In this document: in pieces, positions 8,246-15,281 of the stretch
How positions within the stretch are numbered: position 1 is the stretch's first letter
Layout of the letters: each line of letters begins with the position of its first letter
Assembly: GCA_029936295.1 (NCBI GenBank)
Contig: JAPYTH010000027.1
Location: 1 to 20,208 of the forward strand
DNA from: TMED109 sp015660425
GTDB taxonomy: Bacteria; Pseudomonadota; Alphaproteobacteria; TMED109
Length of the DNA stretch: 20,208 bases
Direction of reading: 5' to 3'
Made by a program: the position numbers and the translations under genes
Notes under the pieces: model-generated
Seen by the model: the letters and a program-made list of their open reading frames with translations, nothing else
Databases searched by the model: none
Told to the model about the DNA's origin: nothing

Positions 8246-8914
8246 TTGAAAAAAAATAATATACTTATATCTCCTTCTATTTTAGCAGCTGATTTTGCAA
8301 AACTAGGCCAGGAAATCGTAGCTGTTGATAAAGCCGGTGCAGATTGGATGCATATAGACATAATGGACGGACATTTCGTTCCTAATCTTACTATTGGTCC
8401 TGAAGTAGTATCAAGCTTAAGACAATATACTAAAAAATTATTTGATGTACACCTAATGACTATGCCCGCAAACAACTGGTTAGAGCCTTTTGCTAAAGCT
8501 GGTGCAGACATAATAACTATACACTTAGAAGCAGAAAGTAATATTAAAGAATCTTTAAAAATCATTAAAGGCCTGGGTCTAAAAGCGGGTCTATCTATTA
8601 AACCTTCTACTTCAGAAAACACATTGAAAAAATACATAGAATATTGTGATTTAATCTTAGTTATGACAGTAAACCCAGGTTTTGGGGGTCAAAAATTCAT
8701 GACAACACAATTAGAAAAAATACGCAATATAAAAAATATGCAAAAAAGATTAGGCATTAATATTGACATAGAGGTTGATGGGGGAGTTAATAAAGAAACT
8801 TCTAAATTATGTCTAGAGGCAGGGGCAAATGTTTTAGTAGCAGGTAATGCTATTTTTTCTGAAGACGCTAAAAACTATTCTAATCTTATTAATAGCCTTA
8901 GAAATAATAACTAA
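8246..8914 (+). CDS. rpe: Ribulose-phosphate 3-epimerase
   Basis: Rpe interconverts ribulose 5-phosphate and xylulose 5-phosphate in the pentose phosphate pathway. The 222-residue (beta/alpha)8 barrel shows SPSILAADFAKLG at 9-21, the metal and catalytic residues His36 and Asp38 in MHIDIMDGHFVPN, His69 in FDVHLM, the VNPGFGGQKF loop at 142-151 and Asp178 in EVDGGVN. The start is TTG at 8246: it precedes the conserved ISPSILAADF at the usual distance, and the next ATG would delete the first strands. No clear ribosome binding site precedes it. The stop overlaps the AAGGA used by the downstream heparinase-like gene, suggesting translational coupling. Confidence 0.96.
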   Translation: MKKNNILISPSILAADFAKLGQEIVAVDKAGADWMHIDIMDGHFVPNLTIGPEVVSSLRQYTKKLFDVHLMTMPANNWLEPFAKAGADIITIHLEAESNIKESLKIIKGLGLKAGLSIKPSTSENTLKKYIEYCDLILVMTVNPGFGGQKFMTTQLEKIRNIKNMQKRLGINIDIEVDGGVNKETSKLCLEAGANVLVAGNAIFSEDAKNYSNLINSLRNNN

Positions 8915-8917
8915 GGA
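8913..8917 (+). promoter_or_regulatory. Ribosome binding site deciding a TTG start
   Basis: AAGGA overlaps the rpe stop codon (8912-8914) and lies 8 bases before the TTG at 8926. It supports that TTG as the start of the heparinase-like gene. Confidence 0.65.
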
Positions 8918-8925
8918 AATAAAAA

Positions 8926-10530
8926 TTGTCAGCTAAACTTCCAAGCCTGAAATTATCTGAGTATTTTTATAAAAGTAATTTATATAATTTTTGTCTAAAC
9001 TATGGCCAACCTGAAAATTTATTTCATATTACTATAGACCCGTGGGAAGGTGAAGGGCACCTTGCTGATGCCATTTTCCAAGGCAGATATAATTTTGCTG
9101 GAGAAGAAATACATGCCCCCCATAAACCACTATGGGAGCCTAATGGGGTTGGTCCATGGTGGATAGCAGAGATGCATGGCTTTTCTTGGCTTAGACATTT
9201 TAAGGCTAGAGAAGGTAGAACATCAAGACAATATGCCAGATCTCTAATTACGGATTGGATAAAAAGCGGAAATAATAAATACAACCCTGTAAGTTGGAAA
9301 ATAGATATATTGGGGAAAAGAATCAGTGCCTGGATTTCTTATTCAGATATGATAAAAGAAGATGCCGATAGTAAATTTTTAGAAAACTTTTATAAATTAT
9401 TAACATTTCAAGCTAAGCATCTTAGTAGAATAATAAAAAAACATACCGAAGGACCAGAAGTTTTTACAGCTCTTAGAGGTCTACTAATTTCCGGAATATG
9501 CTTAAGTGGAGGAAACAAAAGATATAATCAGGCAAAAAATATTTTAGTATCTGCATTAAATAATCAAATTTTAAACGATGGATGTCATGTAAGCAAACAA
9601 CCTTCCATTACCTTAGACATTTTAACTGACCTAATTTGGATAAAAAATGCATTAAATGAAAATGATACTTTACTAGAAATAATAGATAATAATATTACTA
9701 AAATTAGTCATGCTATTAGATCCTTACGGTTAGGAGACGGCACTCTAGTTAGAATAAATGGTGGCAGATCATATTCTCGAGATGCAATAGATAAAGTTCT
9801 AGAAAAAACTGGGATTAAATTAAGATCGCGTATATCTTCTAGTCTAACTACCTCTGGTTATGAAAGACTTGCATCAGGCAGGTCTATAATAATTATGGAT
9901 TGTTCTCATAAAAATAAATATGGCTCTAATGGAGCTCTTAGTTTTGAAATGAGCATTGGAAGAGATAGGCTTATAGTTAATTGCGGGCCTACTCCTAATA
10001 ATGATATTACATGGCAAAAGGCCCTAGCAAGTTCAGCTGCTCATTCATGTCTAGTAATAAATAATACCAACTCTTCTTCTATCAATAATAAAAGAGAAAC
10101 TAAAATAAATGTTTCTAGAGAAGTAACTTCCGGCTTTGAAATTATTTCTGCAAGCCATAATGGCTATGAAAGCCTATATTCTGCTATTCACAAAAGGGCT
10201 TTAAAACTAGATTCTAGAGGCACGCTTCTAAAAGGTGAGGACAACATTATTGCTGGTCCAGGAATAAAATTTAAAATACACTTTCATTTGCACCATAAAA
10301 TCAATGTGAGACTTACAAGAAATAAGGAAAGGATCCTACTTTTGCTTCCAAGTGGCGGTTGGGAATTTTTTATCTTAAAAAATAATACTGCTTTAAGTTT
10401 AAGCATAGACAAATCAATTTATGTGGAAGATAATGGTAGAATAAAAAATACAAGCCAATTTATTATCAATGGTGAAACAATAAATTCTGGTGCCCAAATA
10501 GAATGGTGTTTATCAAAAACAAGCTTATGA
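8926..10530 (+). CDS. Heparinase II/III-family protein
   Basis: This 534-residue protein belongs to the heparinase II/III family, whose characterised members cleave acidic polysaccharides by beta-elimination. An N-terminal alpha/alpha toroid-like region (about 30-270) has the family's Trp-rich segment at 77-92 (PWWIAEMHGFSWLRHF). The C-terminal beta-rich Hepar_II_III domain (about 300-520) includes AAHSCLVINNTNSSS at 371-385, with His373 at the position of a conserved histidine. I see no signal peptide, so export is not evident, and the substrate is unknown. Related genes commonly sit between rsmB/rpe and purH in alphaproteobacteria, suggesting a conserved cell-envelope role. Start TTG at 8926 is supported by AAGGA. 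Its stop overlaps the stop of the convergent KAS III gene by 6 bp, and polysaccharide genes lie beyond. Confidence 0.85.
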   Translation: MSAKLPSLKLSEYFYKSNLYNFCLNYGQPENLFHITIDPWEGEGHLADAIFQGRYNFAGEEIHAPHKPLWEPNGVGPWWIAEMHGFSWLRHFKAREGRTSRQYARSLITDWIKSGNNKYNPVSWKIDILGKRISAWISYSDMIKEDADSKFLENFYKLLTFQAKHLSRIIKKHTEGPEVFTALRGLLISGICLSGGNKRYNQAKNILVSALNNQILNDGCHVSKQPSITLDILTDLIWIKNALNENDTLLEIIDNNITKISHAIRSLRLGDGTLVRINGGRSYSRDAIDKVLEKTGIKLRSRISSSLTTSGYERLASGRSIIIMDCSHKNKYGSNGALSFEMSIGRDRLIVNCGPTPNNDITWQKALASSAAHSCLVINNTNSSSINNKRETKINVSREVTSGFEIISASHNGYESLYSAIHKRALKLDSRGTLLKGEDNIIAGPGIKFKIHFHLHHKINVRLTRNKERILLLLPSGGWEFFILKNNTALSLSIDKSIYVEDNGRIKNTSQFIINGETINSGAQIEWCLSKTSL

Positions 10531-11457
10531 ACGAACAATACACCCAGCTACAGAAAGCCCTACACCGAAGCCCATTAACATTATATTCATTTTTGGTTTG
10601 TATAACCCACTCTCTTTAGCTTGTTTTATTGCAATTGGAATAGTAGCTGAAACTGTATTACCCATATTCTTTATATTTTGAAACCATTTCTCATCAGGGA
10701 TATTTAATTTAGATTTTAATTGTCTTAAAATAACTGCACTTGCCTGATGAAAAATAAATAAATCTATATCTTCTTGCTTTAAATGCGCTTTATTAAGAAG
10801 ATCATTAAAAGCCTTAGGAACTTCGCGCAATGAAAATTTGAAAACTTTTTTCCCATCCATAAATAATTGTTTTTTTCCATTATTGTCTTCTAGTGCAAGT
10901 AAATGTCCTCCGCTGCCATCAGTAAAAAATATAAAGGGACCTATGCTTCCATCTCCCGTACTCTCTATAATCGCGGCGGCAGCTCCGTCTGAGAATATAG
11001 GCCTATTAGTTCTATCATTTTTGGGAATATATTGAGTATAAGTGTCTGCACAAATTACTAAAACTTTTTTTAAACTTTGCTGATAAATCATAGAACTGGC
11101 AACAGAGAGTCCATAAACAAATCCTGAGCATCCCTGTATTAAATCAAAGGCCATCATATTTTTTGATAAATTTAATATATCTTGAATTAGGCATGCGGAT
11201 GTTGGTAATCTTGAGAAAGGAGATTGACTCACATGAATTATTCCATCTATATTTTCAGAGTTTACTCTTTCTAATAATTTACTAGAAGCTTCAATTACTA
11301 AACTCTTTTCATTTTCTTTATCGCCTAAAGTATGCCTAGAATGAATCCCTGTTTTATCTTTTAACTTTTTTATATGCCAATCAGGATTGATTTTACCTAA
11401 ATCTTCAAGAGATTCTTTTTTTTTACCTAAAACATATTCTATATCCGTAATTTGCAA
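10525..11457 (-). CDS. Ketoacyl-ACP synthase III (FabH-like), surface-polysaccharide-associated
   Basis: This thiolase-fold enzyme carries the KAS III catalytic triad: Cys110 in IQGCSGFVYG, His237 in FIFHQAS and Asn267 in NMGNTVSA, numbered from the TTG at 11457. E. coli FabH has these at 112, 244 and 274, so this start gives the expected spacing and 310 residues. A longer reading to another TTG at 11538 adds 27 hydrophobic residues unlike the family, while AAAGG lies 10 bases before the preferred TTG. FabH normally condenses acetyl-CoA with malonyl-ACP. Without the plsX/fabD context and beside polysaccharide genes, this copy may instead supply an acyl group for sugar or lipid modification; that is inference. 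It overlaps the heparinase gene tail to tail and is divergent from cysQ. Confidence 0.85.
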   Translation of the reverse strand: MQITDIEYVLGKKKESLEDLGKINPDWHIKKLKDKTGIHSRHTLGDKENEKSLVIEASSKLLERVNSENIDGIIHVSQSPFSRLPTSACLIQDILNLSKNMMAFDLIQGCSGFVYGLSVASSMIYQQSLKKVLVICADTYTQYIPKNDRTNRPIFSDGAAAAIIESTGDGSIGPFIFFTDGSGGHLLALEDNNGKKQLFMDGKKVFKFSLREVPKAFNDLLNKAHLKQEDIDLFIFHQASAVILRQLKSKLNIPDEKWFQNIKNMGNTVSATIPIAIKQAKESGLYKPKMNIMLMGFGVGLSVAGCIVRS

Positions 11458-11583
11458 AACTATAATACCTTTATGATTTTTCAATGCTATATTAAATATA
11501 TTAACAACAATATATAAACAAAGTATGTAATTTATCAATTTTAACTATAAAATAAATTATGTAATTTATAAAAAGAAATAATA

Positions 11584-12390
11584 ATGTCATCAACATCTAA
11601 TAGAAATCTATATGAAATTAGAAATATTATTGCTGAAATAGCAAATAAAGCTGCAAAAGTAATAATGCAAAATATGAATTCACCAATAGAAATAAAAGCA
11701 GATAATACTCCTGTGACTAAAGCAGATAAGGAATCAGACAAAATCATAAGTAAAGAATTGTTAAATGCTTTTCCCAATATTCCAATATTAAGTGAAGAAA
11801 GACCATCACCACAAAATGCTTTCGGAAACAATTTGCACTGGATTATAGATCCTTTAGATGGCACTAAGTCATTTATAGAAGGAGATGAGGACTTTTGTGT
11901 TTGTATATCATTAGCCTTAAATACAAAGCCAATAATAGGATGTATCGCTCACCCACCTTCAGGCACAATATGGGCTGGTGGGAATAAAATTGGCTCTTAT
12001 AAAAAAAATGAAAATACTAATTTTTCAAAAATTACCTGTAGAGATATTCCTAAAGAAGGACCAACAGTATCTATAAGCAAACACCATATAGGTCCTAAAC
12101 TAGAAAAATGGCTTTCATCTTTGGTATTTTTTGAAAAAAAGAAATTAGGTAGTGCAATTAAATTCACTTTAATTGCTGAAGGTAAAGCAGATATTTTTCC
12201 TCGAACAAGCCCTACTTATGAATGGGATAGCGCAGCAGGCGAAGCCATCATCCAGGGATCTGGGGGGTTTGTAAAGCAAATGAACAATAAAGATATGATA
12301 TACGGAAGGGAAGACAAAAAAAACCCTAATTTTATAGCTTTTGGAAGACCAAATTGGACAAGTTTTTTAAAGGAAAATAACAGTGGGTGA
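11584..12390 (+). CDS. cysQ: 3'(2'),5'-bisphosphate nucleotidase CysQ
   Basis: CysQ dephosphorylates 3'-phosphoadenosine 5'-phosphate (PAP) to AMP, removing a by-product of PAPS use. The 268-residue protein is of the inositol monophosphatase superfamily, with the Mg2+ sites ILSEERP (Glu71, Glu72), WIIDPLDGTKSFI (Asp89, Asp92) and YEWDSAAGEA (Asp215). The DNTPVTKAD start, the position of FIEGDEDFCV and the late YGREDKKNPNFIAFG segment match CysQ better than the inositol-1-phosphatase SuhB. ATG at 11584 has only a weak AAGAAA before it. Its last eight bases overlap the GTG-started transferase gene, so the two are probably coupled. In such a cluster CysQ may clear PAP from sulfotransferases or from sulfate assimilation; neither is visible here. 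Confidence 0.9.
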   Translation: MSSTSNRNLYEIRNIIAEIANKAAKVIMQNMNSPIEIKADNTPVTKADKESDKIISKELLNAFPNIPILSEERPSPQNAFGNNLHWIIDPLDGTKSFIEGDEDFCVCISLALNTKPIIGCIAHPPSGTIWAGGNKIGSYKKNENTNFSKITCRDIPKEGPTVSISKHHIGPKLEKWLSSLVFFEKKKLGSAIKFTLIAEGKADIFPRTSPTYEWDSAAGEAIIQGSGGFVKQMNNKDMIYGREDKKNPNFIAFGRPNWTSFLKENNSG

Positions 12391-13396
12391 ACTAATCTTT
12401 TTTATTTGGCCAATAAGTTTCTTAATGAGTTTTGTAATAAGTCTTGCAACAATAAAAATAACAATAAAAATTTTAACTAAAACAAAAACATTAGATATTC
12501 CTAATGAAAGATCTAGTCATAATATTCCTACACCTAAAGGTGCTGGACTCGGCATCATAGCTACATTATTAATAATATATTATACATTTTTTCCTATAAC
12601 TGATTTTTTATTTACAGGGGCAGTACTCATTCTAACTATATTATCTTTTATGAATGATAATAAGCAAATATCAATAGTAATTAGATTAATAGTTCAAATT
12701 GCTCTAACTATTATTGTTTTAATTTTTTGGCCTCCTTTAAAAGATGTTGTCCTTTTAAACGGCATTATTCCTTTATGGTTAGAAAATATAATAATATTTT
12801 TGTTAATAATATGGCTAATTAATTTATTTAATTTCATGGATGGAATAGATGGTATATCCGGTATTCAATGTATAATTATAGGAATTGGTGTAGGGTCTTC
12901 ATTATACCTTTCTCAAGGAGTCTATGAATTAGAACAAATAGTTGCAGGTTTTATAGCAGGATCTGGTTTAGCGTTTTTATTATGGAACTGGCAACCAGCA
13001 AGGATTTTTCTAGGAGATGCAGGTTCTATCCCACTAGGCTTTATTAATGCTGTTTTAATTTTATTATTATGTAAAAATGATCTTTGGTATGTAGCTATAA
13101 TAATAAATAATTATTATTTTTTTGATGCATCTATTACTTTATTAAGAAGAATAAAAATGAGAAAAAAGCCATGGAAGGCTCACAAAGATCATTTTTATCA
13201 AAAAGCTATTCAAAATGGTTATAGTCATTCTAAAGTATGTAAAATTATAGCTATGCACGGAATGTTGCTTATCTGCTTAGCTTCTTTTACTGTTGTAAAA
13301 TCAAACTTAATTATTATTTCAATTTCCCTTGTTATAAGTAGCCTATCTACATTATATCTTTTATATTATCTAAATAAAAAGCCAAAAAAATTATGA
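12383..13396 (+). CDS. WecA/WbpL-type undecaprenyl-phosphate sugar-1-phosphate transferase
   Basis: This integral membrane enzyme of glycosyltransferase family 4 should transfer an amino sugar 1-phosphate from a UDP-sugar to undecaprenyl phosphate, the first step of O-antigen or capsule synthesis. The 337 residues form about ten membrane segments. NLFNFMDGIDG (148-158) holds the catalytic Asp153 and Asp156, and ARIFLGDAGS (206-215) holds Asp212. KAHKDHFYQ (265-273) resembles the histidine motif of the WbpL/WbcO branch. The segment equivalent to WecA LDDRFDIS reads MNDNKQIS, so the first metal-binding Asp is Asn91. Start GTG at 12383 overlaps the cysQ end by 8 bp. The neighbouring WbpM-type gene points to QuiNAc or FucNAc as donor, as in Pseudomonas WbpL, but this is inferred. 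Confidence 0.9.
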   Translation: MGELIFFIWPISFLMSFVISLATIKITIKILTKTKTLDIPNERSSHNIPTPKGAGLGIIATLLIIYYTFFPITDFLFTGAVLILTILSFMNDNKQISIVIRLIVQIALTIIVLIFWPPLKDVVLLNGIIPLWLENIIIFLLIIWLINLFNFMDGIDGISGIQCIIIGIGVGSSLYLSQGVYELEQIVAGFIAGSGLAFLLWNWQPARIFLGDAGSIPLGFINAVLILLLCKNDLWYVAIIINNYYFFDASITLLRRIKMRKKPWKAHKDHFYQKAIQNGYSHSKVCKIIAMHGMLLICLASFTVVKSNLIIISISLVISSLSTLYLLYYLNKKPKKL

Positions 13397-13406
13397 AAGT
13401 TATATA

Positions 13407-15272
13407 ATGTCTCCTATATCTAGATTTCTTTTAATATGTAATATCGATGGTATATTAAGCATAATAGCATTTTATGGTGCTTATTGGTTAAGATTAGAAA
13501 GTTTTCCAGCCGAGCTAATAATAAATACTATAGTTGTTTTTTTTGCTTCAATATTTTCATTTGTTCTTTTAGGGGTGTACAAAAGAATATGGCGTTATTC
13601 TTCTACTGATGATTTACTTATAATAACTAAAGCTACCCTCATGACAGTTATATTAACCGCTTTTAGTTTATTTCTCATGACAAGATTGGAAGACATGCCT
13701 AGATCAACAATGATAATTTATTTTATATTGCTTACTATTTTAAGCGGCGGTATTAGAATAAGCTATCGATTGTTGCGAGATAAAACATTAGCTCCAATTC
13801 ACAATATAAACGAAAGAATAAAAGTTATATTAATAGGTGCTGCTGATGAAGCAGAAGCATTAATTAGAACATCTCATAAACCTGATGGGCCTTATCATAT
13901 ATTAGGTATCTTTGATAATGATAAAAACAAATGGGGAAGGAAGATTAGAGACGTAGATATAATTGGTCCAATAGATAATATTTTTATATCTAAATCTAAC
14001 CTTCTATTAAAATCACAAAAAATCACAAAAATTATTATTACTGATCCAAAAATTTCTAGAATTGATATTGATTTACTTCTAAAATATACAGATAAAATTG
14101 GTATCTCCCTTGCACGCCTACCTAAAATTTCAGAATTGGATGAAGCTATTGAAAATAATGGGAATAAGGCACGTCCAATAAATATTGAAGATTTACTAGG
14201 TCGAGCAGAAACAAGATTTGATAAAACCAACTTGACTAACCTTATTAAAAACAAAACTATATTAATCACAGGTGCGGGCGGCACCATAGGCAGCGAATTG
14301 GCAAGCCAAATAGCAGATATGAAACCAAAATACATAATTCTATCAGACTATTCAGAATATGCTTTATGGACTATTACAGATAAGATTTCAACAAAGATTA
14401 AGGAAGAAAAAATAATCTCTATATTGCTAGATACAAGAGATAAAAATGCCGTAGAAAAAACTTTTAATACAAATAAGCCGGATATAGTCTTGCATACTGC
14501 TGCATTAAAGCATGTACCTATATGTGAACAACATCCATCTGATGCCATTAGGACCAATATATTAGGCACTAAAATTATTGCTGAAAATGCAATAAAATTT
14601 AAAACTAAAATAATGGTCTTAATCTCCACTGACAAAGCAGTAGAACCTACTAACTTTATGGGAGCCTCCAAAAGAGCCGCAGAAATATATATACAAAACT
14701 TAGATAGAGAAAAACATAGTACTAACTTTGTTACTGTAAGATTCGGAAATGTATTGGGCTCTACAGGATCCGTTATTCCTCTATTTCAAAATCAAATTTT
14801 ACGAGGCGGGCCTATAAAAGTTACACATAAAGATACTACTAGATTCTTTATGAGTGTAAAAGAAGCTGTTGAATTAGTCTTAATATCATTAACAAACTCT
14901 CTAAATACAAAAGAAAGAGGGGGAATAAATGTATTACAAATGGGGGAACCAATGAAAATTGATAACTTAGCTAAACAACTTGCTAGACTGTCTGGTCTCA
15001 CCCCAGGCAAAGATATACAAATAATATATACTGGCTTAAGAGTAGGTGAAAAACTTCATGAAAAATTATTTCATAAAGATGAAAAAAAAATTACTACAGA
15101 CCACCCAGACATTTTAATAGCCAAATCTAGAGAATTAAACTTTTTAAAAATAAATGATATAATAAATAAAATGGACGAGCTTTTAATCAAAAATAAAGAG
15201 AGAGAAGCAATAAAAAAACTTAAAGAACTAATACCAGAATTTTCTATTGATCCAAAAAACAAAATTCATTAA
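13407..15272 (+). CDS. WbpM/CapD-type nucleotide-sugar 4,6-dehydratase (long, membrane form)
   Basis: Proteins of this type convert UDP-GlcNAc to UDP-2-acetamido-2,6-dideoxy-xylo-4-hexulose, the precursor of QuiNAc and FucNAc. The 621 residues have four hydrophobic N-terminal segments (about 7-30, 40-58, 74-92, 99-117), a CoA-binding-like Rossmann domain (about 137-260) and a C-terminal extended SDR domain. The latter has the NAD(P) loop TGAGGTIGSE (288-297) and the active-site stretch STDKAVEPTNFMGASKR (407-423). Met418 stands where short SDR enzymes have Tyr, which is the hallmark of the long WbpM class, with Lys422 retained. The ATG at 13407 follows the transferase by 10 bp, with GAAAG before it. 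No 4-keto reductase for the product is in the window. Confidence 0.92.
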   Translation: MSPISRFLLICNIDGILSIIAFYGAYWLRLESFPAELIINTIVVFFASIFSFVLLGVYKRIWRYSSTDDLLIITKATLMTVILTAFSLFLMTRLEDMPRSTMIIYFILLTILSGGIRISYRLLRDKTLAPIHNINERIKVILIGAADEAEALIRTSHKPDGPYHILGIFDNDKNKWGRKIRDVDIIGPIDNIFISKSNLLLKSQKITKIIITDPKISRIDIDLLLKYTDKIGISLARLPKISELDEAIENNGNKARPINIEDLLGRAETRFDKTNLTNLIKNKTILITGAGGTIGSELASQIADMKPKYIILSDYSEYALWTITDKISTKIKEEKIISILLDTRDKNAVEKTFNTNKPDIVLHTAALKHVPICEQHPSDAIRTNILGTKIIAENAIKFKTKIMVLISTDKAVEPTNFMGASKRAAEIYIQNLDREKHSTNFVTVRFGNVLGSTGSVIPLFQNQILRGGPIKVTHKDTTRFFMSVKEAVELVLISLTNSLNTKERGGINVLQMGEPMKIDNLAKQLARLSGLTPGKDIQIIYTGLRVGEKLHEKLFHKDEKKITTDHPDILIAKSRELNFLKINDIINKMDELLIKNKEREAIKKLKELIPEFSIDPKNKIH

Positions 15273-15276
15273 GGAG
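15271..15276 (+). promoter_or_regulatory. Ribosome binding site of purH
   Basis: AAGGAG overlaps the stop codon of the WbpM-type gene (15270-15272) and is 5 bases before the ATG at 15282. It makes purH translation likely to be coupled to the polysaccharide genes upstream. Confidence 0.65.
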
Positions 15277-15281
15277 CCTAT

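Noticed and set aside
13407..15272. Frameshift or fusion suspected from the large size of the WbpM-type protein.
   Set aside because: The four membrane segments, CoA-binding-like domain and SDR domain are the normal architecture of the long class, in one uninterrupted frame.
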